Below, one piece after another: positions 1 to 11,110 of a DNA stretch of 64,000 bases. The DNA is from Prostheceraeus crozeri (lineage: Eukaryota; Platyhelminthes; Polycladida; Euryleptidae): NCBI GenBank assembly GCA_907163375.1, contig CAJQUW010008619.1, positions 124,001 through 188,000 of the forward strand, written 5' to 3'. The number at the start of each line of letters is the position of its first letter. Position 1 is the stretch's first letter. Made by a program: the position numbers and the translations under genes. Below the pieces are notes generated by a model. That model ran no database searches. It saw only the letters and a program-made list of their open reading frames with translations, and had not been told where the DNA came from.

Positions 1-1549
1 GCACACTAGTATAGACGCAGAATTAGATTGTTTAATCGTATCACTTTGCTAGAAGTGCAAGCTTATTCAAAACGATGGCACATGCAGGAACTTATTTAAG
101 TGGGCAAAAAGAATTTTTAATGCCTTACAGAGATAGGAAAATAGTCGTGCGTCGCTTGCGGATTGCTCTAAATTCCTTCAAAATGCTCCGGTCGCCACGA
201 TTCCTTCAGATTCGAAGAATTCAGATCATTGCGCAAAAGTTTTCTCGATAATGTTGGGCTCTGCGATTATTATTAAAAAAGTTAGCAGGCGCACGAAAAA
301 ACGTTCACAAACTTCTCTGTAGAACTTGACATCGTCTGTGTCTCTTTGCTGTGTGATCCGGTTGATAACAGTCACTGAAACTTCACACAATTTGGAATGT
401 TTAATGTTGAACTGGCTGCTCATTGTTCGATTGCTATGGTATTATGTCAGCAGATTGTGCCATTTCATTTGCGTTGCATGTTCCAATGTTTCCCTTCTAG
501 TCAAACAGAAGAAGAAACGACCTGTTTAATTCTGTGAGTATAGCGGTTGATAGAATTCGAACATCTACGATTTTTCAATTTCTATGATCGTTCTTCTAAT
601 ATCTCACAGGAATCCCAAAGCAGACAACAAAGTCTTTGGAAATATCAATCTTCGTTCGACCAATTATTACTGTCTTCTATGTATGGCTTGCAACAGCTAA
701 AATCTCTTCAAATTATAAACTCTCTTAATCCAATACTAGTTCAATACTTTCCTGAGTGCAACTCCGCAAAGTTCCGACTTTTCAAACGCAACACACCATA
801 TCATGATAGGCAAGGCTTCCTCGTCAACCACCAATATTTCAACGCCATCAGGCGAAGCTGCTATTGATATTTGAGCAACTAATAGAACAAACACGCTGTC
901 GAATGAAATACGAAATACTAACATGACCTGAATGCTAACAAATAACATCAGAATTCATTTCAAGAGATTTCAAAAATAAACAATGAATATTCTGTCCAGA
1001 AAGAAGTAATGGTAGGAAAATAAATAAGAACGGAGAAGCAGTTCCGTTAATGTATTAATGAATAAATTTGCAGACTGAATCGCATCAATTCTGTGAAAAT
1101 ATACTACTGATGGCCTTTAAACAGTAGGTCGTTATGAAATAATAGGTGGTCGATTATGAAAAATACATGGACGTTTTGTTCTTTTTTAAATTTACATATC
1201 TGTTTAGACTATGTAAATAGAATTATCAAATATTGAGTTACATCCTCAGTTGAAAAATGGAAACAGACCATCCAAAGGAATCATCAACAAGCTAAGTTTA
1301 CATCTCTCAACATCGACACAACTCCCTATATAAAGTCGCAGCCATTCCCGCGTAAATTTGAGATTTGCAATTTAGACTCTACATTCTTTAGCAAATTAAT
1401 GTTACATTTGGATATATTCACTTGTGAAAATCAATTTAACCCTCTTTTCCTGTCTTGTAATAAAATGTTTGCTTCTTGATACGCTAAAATGAAATATATT
1501 TTGAAAATGTTTGCAAGTCAATAAGTAATCAGTATCGGGCGACATCTCC
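1..1549. other. AT-rich stretch without a recognisable gene
   Basis: Only short chance open frames are visible on both strands. A hydrophobic minus-strand frame at 736-948 is listed separately. No terminal repeats or RNA gene was seen. Confidence 0.4.
736..948 (-). CDS. possible small ORF or exon with hydrophobic N-terminus
   Basis: I do not recognise this 70-codon frame. It starts with an ATG and its first 30 or so residues are hydrophobic, ending in VAQISIAASPDG, which could pass for a signal peptide. A more acidic stretch (EILVVDEEALP) and two cysteines follow. A TTTCATTCGACAG acceptor-like site lies inside it, so an exon starting near 911 is an alternative. A longer plus-strand frame (547-867) overlaps it and neither resembles a known family. 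It could easily be chance. Confidence 0.12.
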   Translation of the reverse strand: MLFVSIQVMLVFRISFDSVFVLLVAQISIAASPDGVEILVVDEEALPIMIWCVAFEKSELCGVALRKVLN

Positions 1550-2160
1550 ACGAGCTGTAATCACTGCTGAGATGCGATCATTCATACTCTGCATCGGTGA
1601 GTCAGTAAAAGATAGTGCATCAATAGCCATTCTACTAGGAGCCACTATTTCAGCTCGTTTATTGTTTTTGTGGGAGTGGGACAATCGATTTTCGTGCTTA
1701 GGAAATCCCAGACATGCGCTATGTGATTCAAATCAGGGCTGCGGGATGGCCTGATCGTAGTTCACGCTGTTCCTTGAATGACATGTTGCTGTACTCGCTG
1801 TGTGAGCTGGTGCATCGTCATCGTGAAAGAAGACATTACTTGATAATTCACTACACTCCATTAGACGGCTAAGCTGTTCAATATAGCGAGCACTATCTAT
1901 AGTCTTTTCCATGATGTCAGGTTCACAGTGCCAACCAAGCCATATGACATCCCAGATATTTGTTTCCCTCCTGATCGAATATCATTTTTTGTATTTCTTA
2001 ATACCAAATTCTCTTTGCCAGCGCCAGAGAGCTTGTCCTAAAATGTTAGCATATTACACTTTTCTTTGGTTGTAAGCTGTTCTTCACTTAAACCAATTGC
2101 ATATCCCATAAGAAAATCGCTGTCATCTGTTGTTCATCTGTTGATTCACCATGATAAGAC
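1550..2160 (-). mobile_element. Tc1/IS630-type transposase relic
   Basis: The minus strand carries two diagnostic pieces of a DDE transposase of the Tc1/IS630 superfamily, which cuts and pastes DNA at TA sites. HDDDAPAHTA lies near 1800-1830; it contains the second catalytic Asp and resembles the family's QDNAPAHTA. RPSRSPDLNHIAHVWDFL lies near 1700-1755; it matches the classic W-P-S-x-S-P-D-L-N-P-I-E block, with the catalytic Glu replaced by Ala. The two pieces are in different frames and a stop follows, so the gene is dead. The N-terminal helix-turn-helix region is unclear and no terminal inverted repeats were found. It is more diverged than the Tc1 copies at 21.4 and 37.1 kb and represents a different family. 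Confidence 0.7.
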
Positions 2161-2654
2161 TTTTCATTGATAATGAAATGATTAATGAACAAGCGATGAT
2201 GAGCGATAATTACGGTACTGCATTTACACGTTGGATGATAGGCTAAGGCTCACTATCTATGTACACAGCATATGCATGGATTAGATTGTTGAGCAGCAGA
2301 ATTTGAATGAAAATCATGCTTGTTACCAATTTCTTAACAAATGAATGGAGCAATGTAGCATAATTTATGATTATGTATCCAATTGCGTGTATAATTGTTT
2401 TGTGGATGAGTCCGAAAACTTTTCATAAATTATTTTCACTTGTCTATGCGCTGATCTGTGTTTCATTTTTCTAATCTATGATTTTGGTGTCAAAACTTTC
2501 ATTTAAAGAAAAGTAGTTATGCTTAACAAAATTTTGTGTAGTAGACAACCGTTCAAAGATGCAGCAAATAATCATAGTGAATCTTCAAGAGATCATCACC
2601 TTTCAGATGATACTTTTGTTTTCAAATGAACTCAACGGCTGTAGACATGAGATA
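2161..2654. other. gap without gene
   Basis: AT-rich sequence upstream of the Tc1-type relic. No coding or repeat structure was supported. Confidence 0.3.
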
Positions 2655-3104
2655 TTTCTACAGTTGTAGTGATGTAACATTAAATTTGCTAAAGAGTGCA
2701 TATATACTGTCAGATATCTTCAAAGTTAAGTTTCTGATAGATATCTGAAATCGATTTGGAAATATCTGAAATAGAAATGGAAAAATTGTAGCACATGATT
2801 GCTTCTCTATGGCATTCCACGGGCTAGATATCTGAAATGCCCAAGCCCATACGGTTGGCGAGTTTGAATGCTGTGATGAAGCAATCTCATGCACGAGTTA
2901 CAGAATTTTATTTGGCGACGTGTTATGATGATCAAGGACAGATTGTGACTGATATAAGTATTATTGTATACCATGTATATAAGACTGATATCTTTGATAA
3001 TGCCCAGAAATTCATTAACGGCCCGGAAAATTCATGGCCTGGAAATGAAACCATAGAAATATTTCGCAACATGGCATACAATGATTATGACATCTACATT
3101 TTTC

Positions 3105-3164
3105 GGGCTGTCAATGGCAAATTGTCGGGCCGCTAACGCGGCCCTCTAATTTGCCATTGACGCC
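3105..3164. repeat. palindrome with GC-rich tip
   Basis: The arms GTCAATGGCAAATT and AATTTGCCATTGAC enclose a second palindrome (GGGCCGC, loop, GCGGCCC). The whole can fold into a hairpin of about 60 bases. Confidence 0.8.
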
Positions 3165-3280
3165 CTCAAAACATAGCTGTCATCATATCATCATCAAGAG
3201 TTTTGCCTAGAAATTGAGCTTTATCAACCATGTAAATATCTATTCATGCCCTCACATCATAGCATTCTATCAAGGTTGGA

Positions 3281-3312
3281 GGGCATAAATCGGAAATTTC
3301 CAATTTATGCCC
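3281..3312. repeat. 32-bp near-perfect palindrome
   Basis: The arms are GGGCATAAATCGGAAA and TTTCCAATTTATGCCC, pairing at 15 of 16 positions with no loop. Confidence 0.8.
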
Positions 3313-3337
3313 GCCAATTTCAATGTAATATTACAGT

Positions 3338-3422
3338 TCAGATATCTGAACCGCAAAATGCTGTAAGACTACGGACCGTCAGGCCCAAGGTCTTGGCATA
3401 TATTGCGGTTCTGAGATCTGAA
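3338..3422. repeat. inverted repeat around an 'ACCGCAA' core
   Basis: The left arm is TTCAGATATCTGAACCGCAA; the right arm is its imperfect reverse complement at 3397-3422. The same ACCGCAA core forms the stem of the next hairpin at 3454-3494. Confidence 0.7.
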
Positions 3423-3453
3423 TTGTAATATCATTGTGTTAAGGTTATCTAAG

Positions 3454-3494
3454 ATTGAACCGCAATATGTTAAATCGGTATATTGCGGTTCAAT
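3454..3494. repeat. hairpin with 15-bp perfect arms
   Basis: ATTGAACCGCAATAT at 3454-3468 pairs perfectly with 3480-3494 across an 11-base spacer. Confidence 0.8.
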
Positions 3495-3930
3495 ATTTCA
3501 ACATTGAATGATATACGAACATTAACACGGTGTATTTTCAATGGAGCTACAACTTCCCATTGATGCTCTCCGTTTTCAAATATCCAACTTAAACATGATC
3601 ATTTCAATGCTATTACACTTTCAGCGACATCTATGGACCACGTCACAAGTGTTTTTTTAATCCATGATAGTTTAGACATGAATATATTCGTGCGCTTCGC
3701 GCCCTCGGATATCTTCCAATTCATGCCCTCGACAGATAGCTATCTTTACTAAAGCAGGACAAGGTATGGAAATCTACAACTAGCAAATATACATGTAGAA
3801 GTTGTCCATGGACAAGGTCAGTCATAATTGGCATAGATCTTGCATAGATTGTGCTCTTCCCAGTGCATTGGAGTAAATATGATCTCCCGCGCGATCAATA
3901 ATCTGCTTTTCGTATACGATAATCTATGTG

Positions 3931-4045
3931 TAATTCTGATTCTGCGTCATAGAAAGTCCGAGAATGAAATATAATTGGACGAGGCGTAGCCGAATTCAAT
4001 TATAATGTGTTCGAGGACTTTCTATGTTTGCAGAGTCAGAGTTGA
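3931..4045. repeat. foldback (palindromic MITE-like) repeat
   Basis: The arms are about 45 bp each. They begin AATTCTGATTCTGCGTCATA on the left and the right arm is its imperfect reverse complement, both carrying CATAGAAAGTCC. The centre contains GAGGCGTAGCCG, itself a small GC-rich hairpin. No target duplication was found. Confidence 0.65.
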
Positions 4046-4439
4046 ACATATATTACTGTATTTAATTCATTCTAACCAGAAATATATGATCATGCTACAT
4101 CTTGGCCTCGTTTTCAAAATTTTAGACCAATTATGCAGATAATTGGACTGGCTTGCAGGACAGTCGGCTAATTCGCCATCTTTGAAGACACCAACTATAC
4201 CACAGTTATACGGGCTAGAGTGAATAAACGGTCAAATAAAACGATGTAATATGTACATTAAATGCACGGAGACAGATAGTGTGCATTATTTCGTAAATAT
4301 GCACCGCAATGCTGGAAAAATGCAAATGCTTAGAGTTCGTCTAAATTCGCGATGAGTATTCAATTCATGTATATTTACATGTAGCTCCCACATTCATTGG
4401 TAATTGCACTCAAAGCGTAGACGTCTGCATCTCCTTCGT

Positions 4440-6120
4440 ATCACACTTTCAAACTGAAAACATCAAGGTTTGCAGTGCAATTATCATTAATGTGGTGCTG
4501 TACAGAAATGGTTTTCAACAGCATCATGATGTGATTGATTCCATAAATTTAGAGTTGGGATTCTTGTTGTGAGAAGCATTTCTTGAACGATCTCCAGAGA
4601 AGTGTCTATCAAAGTTATTTTTCTGAATTTTCTAAGAGCGGTCTACTCTTTCTACCATCGCTCACTCAATTCTCTCCTTCTCTCAGATTGATTTTAACAA
4701 AATTGTGAATTTCAAGGCTCTCAAAGTGTAAAGCTAAGGTGTGAATCAGCTCTACCTGAAATTCTTGTGGAAAAGGAGTCGTGTAGGTAGATCATACAAT
4801 ATAAAAGTGTGCTCCAACCATCGTTTGTAAATCGGTATTCAAAGTAGTATAGGAAATACAATGACTATTGTTAAAACCCATTAATGACGATTAGTGATAT
4901 ATCTTGATGGTTATTATCCCTTTGTTGTTGTTGAATATCTAAAAATTTTATTTGAAGATTATAATGTTGTCGCTTTTAATTCCTGAGACGCTTTTACAAA
5001 GCATTATTGTAAGTTATGCATCCCAATGTTTGTTTGAAAAACAGGAATAATTTGTAATTTTTAATTCTTTGTAATTTCCACACAGTCTCATGATTAACAG
5101 GATGTACGTTTAACTAGGTCACCAACATTTTTTGCCTATACGCATTCACAGAGAACGATTTCATGGATAAACAGAATTTGTGTTATGAGATACTAAATGG
5201 TTATACGACTACCCGAAATGCTATGTTCGAAAGTACGAAATAGACAGAAATAATGTAATCTCTGCAGTATTCGGTAGTTAGTTCTATGTCGATTTGTATT
5301 TTACAAGTAAGAGTTCTGTTGCAACTACAATATATCTGACTCAGAAAATAAGAACACATTTCGCATACGTTTCATTCAGAAACAAAGTAAAACAACATTC
5401 GCATTTCTACATTTGAAAGAGAAATCGTATATTTGAATCAACTTCTGTGGAATCTGGTTTCCAATCAAGGAGGTTTAGATATCCGTCATTGTAAATATAA
5501 GAAGCAAAGAAAGGAAGCAAATATCTACGATTAGAATCCGATCTCTATCGAAATGAAATCATACTACCCACGATACCACCACGATCAGCGTCCTCAGTGC
5601 TGATATAAAGTATGAAATGAAATTAAAAGATCTCAACAAAAAGAGAAAGGATAGCTGAAAGAGTATAAAAGTAGCTTTATAAAAGATTGCTGCAAAAAAT
5701 TAAAAGTCATGTCCACTGTCCGTGACGCCATTTGCGGTAAGCCAGAATCACCGGCCACGATCACACCTAACGATCTAAATAAAAAATAAACAAAAATGAA
5801 AATGAATTTTGCTCCAGGCTAGTTGAAACAAGCAAGGCCACAGAAAAGGATTTATATCCATTGAATTTCACTATATAGCATAGAGCGCACGAATGCATGG
5901 AAGATCTGATCCTGTGTAAAAGACTTTTTGTGCGTGTTTATGTAAAGATCTCCATGCATGCTTCTGAAGAATTTCAATTGGATAGTTCAAATGCTTGTAT
6001 TATCAAAATCTTTGCAGGTTCTTGTTGAAAGAAGCCTGTATCTCAAGGTTGTTCAAACACTTTTATCTTGAACTTTTTGCCTTTTCTCTTTTTGTTTTAG
6101 AAAACTACATGTACTGCATG
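4440..6120. other. gap without gene
   Basis: AT-rich sequence with no open frame above chance. A weak hairpin at 5893-5960 (ATGCATGGAAGATCT pairing with AGATCTCCATGCAT) is the only structure noted. Confidence 0.3.
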
Positions 6121-6123
6121 TTT

Positions 6124-6345
6124 CCGTGTCACGGTGGTTAAGTGCTCGGCCTGGCGATCTTCTGGTCCAGAGGTCGAGACCCCGAAAGTGTCATTTGAAG
6201 TCTCAGGAAGGGCATCCAGAATTAGAGATCACAACGCTCCAGCGCTCAAGTCTGACTATGTCGGCATCGTCCAAGCCCTCAGTATGGGGAGTAGTGAATC
6301 ATGTCATGATCTTCGCATAGAAATGAATAAAGCATTTCCATAGAG
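6124..6345 (+). repeat. tRNA-derived SINE, family 1
   Basis: The head resembles a tRNA with RNA polymerase III promoter boxes: A box near CACGGTGGTTAAGTGC and B box near AGAGGTCGAGACCC. The body carries the family signature GGAAGGGCATCC and the end-domain GTCCAAGCCCTCAGTATGGG. Eight other copies lie in this window (7141, 33174, 37961, 40231, 43125, 50650, 51529, 51858). Two short overlapping open frames inside it are not genes. Confidence 0.9.
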
Positions 6346-7140
6346 GTCGGATTCTTAGCTATATTTGATATCTGGTGCCATCACAGCTATCATGTATTCT
6401 CTAGTCTTCGATAGCTTTGAGGCCCGACCTATTTTATGCAATGTGCATTTCTGTATGGCCGATAGTCTGCATGATATAGAAATAAATCCCTTCAAAATAA
6501 ATTCGATATTTTCTAAATTGAATGAATTACAAATGCACCTACTGACATTGAATGACCAATTTTGAGAAATTCGCAGAATTCAAAAATACTCTCAATGAAT
6601 AAATAAACAACTAAATGTTTGGATACTTCTTTGTGGTAGATGTTTGTCCATGCAACAAGATGCGAAAACTTCTTTAGAAAATGTGAACGCCTGTAAGTTT
6701 ACCAACTTTCTCGTTTTCCAACTCAGTCTTCTGTAAAGCTTTCGCTCACACTTTGGCTGGCAAAATTAATCCCTTCAAAACTGCGAAATATCACACTCAA
6801 GTGACTATGAAATGACAATTTCAACATCGTCTTCTGCTGTCAATAGTAACATTGTAAAATCAAACATTGCATTTTCTATCATACAAAACTGATTCTCTTA
6901 GATCATGTTAAACATATTTTACTAAAAATATCGTTTGTAAATTAAGTAATGGTATTAGGGCAACACCTTATCTTGTCAAATTTTCCCAGTGAGTTGTTTC
7001 TATGAAAATCACGATTCTTCTAACAATATCTTATAACGGTAAATTTTTAGAAACATATCTAAAACTGTAATGAATCTTGAAAAGAAATATTTTGATATAG
7101 TACATCGCATTTGTAACCCAATTGTAAGCTGATTTGAGCA
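6346..7140. other. gap without gene
   Basis: No gene or repeat is supported. The 66-codon plus-strand frame at 6365-6565 shows no recognisable motif. Confidence 0.3.
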
Positions 7141-7256
7141 TCCATAGAATGTGCAGTCCCGAAGTTATGGACTTCCAATGACACTTTCGGGACTCGACCT
7201 GTGAACTAAGAGATCGCTAGGTCAAGCACTTAACCACTGCACTACGGAGACCACCC
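7141..7256 (-). repeat. SINE family 1, 5'-half copy
   Basis: Reverse-oriented head of the SINE: the tRNA-like part and the start of the body, ending after the GACACTTTCGGGACTCGACC block. The 3' half is missing. Confidence 0.85.
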
Positions 7257-7556
7257 GTTACATAAAAAAATTGTTTCGAATGAAATAGTTACTATCTAAG
7301 ATTTCACTTTGCATCAATCATAAATGCATTATGCTGGTAGGTGTCTACATATAAAGTTTGGATGCACGGTGATGTTTTTCTCTACGTAAGTTCCGGTCAG
7401 TTTGATGGAGTCAATGGTTGATGAGGTATCAATAATAATAGTAATTGATTTGTGATTGATTGATGCTAATTCGAATCACTATTTTTTGCTATTATATTTT
7501 GATTTGAGACCAGTCCTGTCCCATCCAATGCATGAAGTTGGGGGAATGAGGTTGTC

Positions 7557-7695
7557 TTCAAACACTCAGATCTCATAGCCTAGGGGCAGCAACCTGCAGT
7601 GAGAGGATTTTACCCCCTCACATAGAAAGACTCGAACTCTGGACGTCTTGCTGTGTAATGCGCCACCTTTCCAACTGAGCATTCCATCACCATTC
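7557..7695 (-). repeat. tRNA-derived SINE, family 2
   Basis: Read on the minus strand, it has CTCAGTTGGAAAGGTGGCGC as the A-box region and CCAGAGTTCGAGTC as the B box, followed by a run of Gs. The same order occurs at 10957-11110 and 57010-57188, so this is a second SINE family, distinct from the GGCATCCGG family. It abuts the candidate exon at 7690-7938. Confidence 0.7.
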
Positions 7696-7938
7696 CTAGC
7701 AACACAGGCACTCGCGAAATACCTGACTACCGAATCATATGCGATCGGACGCAATTGTGCGACTTCTGTCGAAATCAGCTTTTCCAGTATTTTTTCAAGG
7801 AACTTATTAACTTCAACTTCCTGATACTCACTGTTAATCAGATCTAACAAATACCTCTGACACGCCATTTTAGGGAATTCGGTCAACTCGACTTTCATAT
7901 TGTGAACTTTCTCCACGGAGTCATTTCTAGCCACCACC
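7690..7938 (-). CDS. candidate host exon, product unknown
   Basis: The minus strand is open for about 80 codons (frame VVARNDSVEKVHN...ASACVARN) starting right after an ATTCAG acceptor. A possible GTGATG donor lies just before the adjoining SINE. The frame continues by read-through into the SINE, which is not expected of a real C-terminus. Charged helix-like composition (EYQEVEVNKFLEKILEKL) suggests an alpha-helical protein. I cannot assign a family. There is no in-frame ATG at the start, so if real it is an internal exon. Confidence 0.3.
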
Positions 7939-8685
7939 TGAATTGGATTCTAACCTCATCTACTATCTATACAATGACGCAATCTAAACAGCCGACGTTT
8001 CATTCAATTAACTTCAAGTGTTCACGTTTGAGCAGTCCGAAATAGCTGTAAGACATGTCATTAAATGCAAAGACTTCATTCATTAATCTAATCTACATTC
8101 CGAAGGCAGTTCCCATTCAACCTTTGGAATTCCTGATCGTTTCTGGCACGTGTTCTGCACAGAGACAGTCACTTGTATTGATTATTTGTTATGAGCTCAT
8201 GAACATGAACAAGGTGTTCATCAATCACGAAGCTCTTCAAAGAAATCAAAGAATATATCGCAATGTTTACCTCAATAATTTGTATTGCATTTGGATTTGC
8301 TTTAATAAAGATGCTATAACGGTTCGGAAAATTATCTGTCGATAGCAATATTTGTCTTTTCAACGGATGCTGTCTTATTTGCTGAGTGCTGATTGTGTGA
8401 GGATTTAGGAATTAATTGAGTGTTATGTAATGAGTTATTCATGAAAAACAGATCGTCTCAATTTTGGCCAAATTGAATCCATTATCATCCTTCCAATCAT
8501 GTGACATGCAGTTTATGAAATATAATGTTCTAAAGTGTGGTTTGATGATGTACCCCAATTGTCCGCATGAAGTTTGTCCCATAACCACCACCTTCGTCAA
8601 GCAAGTTCCAATTCAATGAAATGGAAATAATTATCTCCACAGGAAGCATCCGTATTGTAGAAACTACATGTTAAGTAATGGCATC
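7939..8685. other. gap without gene
   Basis: Short frames on both strands between 8055 and 8363 overlap each other and have no recognisable motif. Confidence 0.3.
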
Positions 8686-8689
8686 ATAA

Positions 8690-8890
8690 TGGTGAAATTG
8701 ATCATAGTTCTGCAGGAAGAGAGGCCGACATCAAAACTTTCAAAGAGTGATGCACACCCTGTGGATACTTCGAATCTGCGCGTCTATCGAGTTTTACTCG
8801 GTTCCTTTTCCTGTCATACAGGATCAAAGAAAAACACGTGTAAATACAATGTGAAGCAGATTGAAGTCTTCGGTAGAAAAGTACGGTATT
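8690..8890. repeat. diverged dispersed repeat, copy 1
   Basis: This matches 44085-44290 in the same orientation. The best block is ACAGGATCAAAGAAAAACAC, preceded in both by a CGGTTCCT tract. No termini or coding capacity was seen. The 79-codon frame across it is not shared by the other copy. Confidence 0.5.
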
Positions 8891-8951
8891 TTCTAAGCTG
8901 TCTCTGATTAAATGAAAATTCATCTCAGATCGCTAAGAACAAACTACATGA

Positions 8952-9115
8952 AAGCTCACCATCATCAGATAGAACGTTTTCTGTAAGTTTAGACGCACCT
9001 TCCACATCCTGCGCCGTCTTATGACCAGGATACACACTGTTTGAAGTATTCGTTGGAAGTGTGTTGAAGGCATTATTGAATTGTGAAGAGAGGTTGTAGC
9101 TGAAATTTCACACTT
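8952..9115 (-). CDS. candidate host exon, product unknown
   Basis: On the minus strand an AAATTTCAG acceptor at about 9115 opens a 50-codon frame. It reads YNLSSQFNNAFNTLP near its start and SKLTENVLSDD at its end, then meets a consensus donor (GATGATG followed by GTGAGC). Composition is polar and serine/asparagine-rich. The last residues resemble the ESILHDDV segment of protein kinase C, whose activation-loop exon lies upstream on the same strand at 19.4 kb, but the rest of the frame does not fit a kinase. Treat as an unassigned exon candidate. Confidence 0.25.
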
Positions 9116-9229
9116 CTTGTTGATTGTGGGTTCGAAAAGTGTCAGTTTTGTTTTTGCTTCGTCTAGAGAGTTGAGCAGCCTATAAAATGATAACTCGTAG
9201 ACATACATGCACTGGCCAACTTCATACAC

Positions 9230-10956
9230 AAGATCGAAGCAATTGTAGAGGTCCGTGAATATAATCTCAGCCTGTACTTTTTACTGGGTGGGAATAATTG
9301 AAAGATACAAAGCCCATCTGGCTACATGACTTCTGGATAATAAATCAAAGCACAATGTATGATACCTTGAATTTAAAGGAACCGTTTTCGACGGATACTT
9401 ATAATGCCGCATCCTTGAAATGGACTGCTATCAACGGCTTGACGATACTGTCATATCAGATATTCACCTTACTTCTTAATCTAATAATTCTCAATCATCT
9501 TCAACTGGCACCGCCTTCCGTCCTATTCACCTGATCTTATTGACCTAAGGTGCGGAGTCTGTGTACTCTATTGAAATCCAATCTATCAGCTTAATCAAAT
9601 GGTAGATGATACTGTCTAATTAAGCACAATTCACAAGAAATATAGCTTGCTCTGTGAGAATTAGAAGTGCATTAACATCTGAAAGTAAATTAGCAGTGCC
9701 TTGCACTTTTACCATGGACTTAAGTACATGGGTTTTGTTGACTAAGCATTAACAGGAGATGAGCATATTCAACAAGTCAGCCTGGTACCTCCTTGGTCCG
9801 ATTCGCTAGACATCCCCGTACACCAGTGGTGGGGAACCAAGTGGAGATAGCGGGCCACCAATTTTAAAACGCGGTAGTATAGGCTTAATATTATTTTATT
9901 CCGTACTTTTAGGTGCATATTTGGGCTGCTGCACCGTACGTACATATCATCAGGGATGTATAGAGGTAGAGGATTGATAACTCCAAAATGCTACTGACAA
10001 GTGGAGGGTTAAAATCCTGAACGCCTGTGTAGCTTAAAATTAGAGCATTAAGTTGCACATATAAATCAAAAACATATCAAGTAAGTGTATGTCAGCAATT
10101 ATCAATACGATAATGATTACATTACCACGTAGGTCAAAGGTCAGTTCAAGGTCAAAAGTCACAGATCTTTAGATGAACAGCCGGAAAGTTTCCTAAACTT
10201 TCTTTGATTTACTTCAGGCTCCTTTTCCACGTTGATGCGTTTCAATTCGTTCTTTGCGAAACAGTTGAAGGTACAGATTATGATAGGTTGAAAGCATGAA
10301 TGTCCTGAAGCACATTTATGATCAACCAAAGAAGAGAATGAATCAGAAGAATCTGCAGACGAACCTCTATATATCCCTGGTACATATATATGTATAGTGG
10401 CCGTATTACAGAACAAAATTTTACATGTCAATGTATGCATCAGTATTATACGCAACTAATTTGTTTAATATTAAGGAATCATAATTTACTTTCAACAATT
10501 CATGTGTTAAAATTGAAGAGCGAATAGGCCTATATCAAATCATGGAAACTTTTCTGTAGTTAAACGGTAATTTGACTTTTTTGGTGATTTTACCAACATT
10601 ACCTTATTTCATCGAAAAACAACGGTCTGCAAGTGCAGTGCAACCATCCACCTGAAAGCCGCACAAGATAAAAACGATTTTTCTACAATTATTGATCATG
10701 CTACATGTACAGCTCATTTAATTTTTAATTAATGGTTTGCCCATGCGTTGCCTACCACCACCGTACGCCCTGATGAATTATCACTTCTAAACGCCTGATT
10801 ATGGGGTATATTCTGAGCAGGTCATGACTGAGCTGTACGAGTTGCGAAGCAAACCATAAAATGAGCGACATGCCATGCATCTAGGTTTATAGCAGTTCTA
10901 TAATCAATTGCGAGAATCTAAATAGACTTCCCAATTATTGGCACGGCTACTCTCTG
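9230..10956. other. gap with one possible hAT terminus
   Basis: A CAGTGGTGGGGAACC start at 9823 followed by GCGGGCCACCAATTTTAAAA resembles the left end of hAT elements, but no matching right end was found. A minus-strand frame at 10159-10455 ends in a serine- and cysteine-bearing stretch without family resemblance. Otherwise empty. Confidence 0.3.
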
Positions 10957-11110
10957 GACCTAGGTAGGTAGAAGGATAGCATAGTTGGATCAGGAGCGCG
11001 CATAAGATTCAGGGTTCGAGTCTGTCCGACAGGGAAGGCACCAACGCTCTCATTCGAAGCAACTTGTCCGAACCGTGTGAGAGATAGGCTTCCACACTCT
11101 TAGTTTGCTA
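10957..11110 (+). repeat. SINE family 2 copy
   Basis: The head AGGATAGCATAGTTGG and B box GGTTCGAGTCTGTCC match the family 2 copy at 57010-57188 (minus). It is diverged and no clear 3' end is visible. Confidence 0.65.

Larger units (their letters stand above)
2655..4430. repeat. hairpin-rich dispersed repeat, copy 1
   Basis: This is an unclassified repeat, also present in shortened form at 12855-13260. Shared blocks include the start (GCAYATGATTGCTTCT), AAGCAATCTCATGCACGAGT, TACTAAAGCAGGACAAG and CATAATTGGCATAGAT, in the same order. In this copy the middle (about 2930-3720) is filled with at least five short inverted repeats, which the second copy lacks. A 99-codon plus-strand frame at 2837-3136 runs through the repeat but ends inside a palindrome and is not conserved in copy 2, so I do not call it a gene. 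Candidate classes are a foldback element or a Helitron-like element that has collected hairpins. Confidence 0.55.

Noticed and set aside
2837-3136. 99-codon plus-strand frame
   Set aside because: It lies in a hairpin-rich repeat, ends in a palindrome and is not preserved in the second copy at 12.9 kb.
9823-9880. hAT left terminus CAGTGGTGGGGAACC
   Set aside because: No matching inverted end or 8-bp duplication was found, so it is not called as an element.
10159-10455. Minus-strand 98-codon frame with Ser/Cys-rich C-terminus
   Set aside because: No motif, no convincing splice signal and start inside AT-rich sequence.
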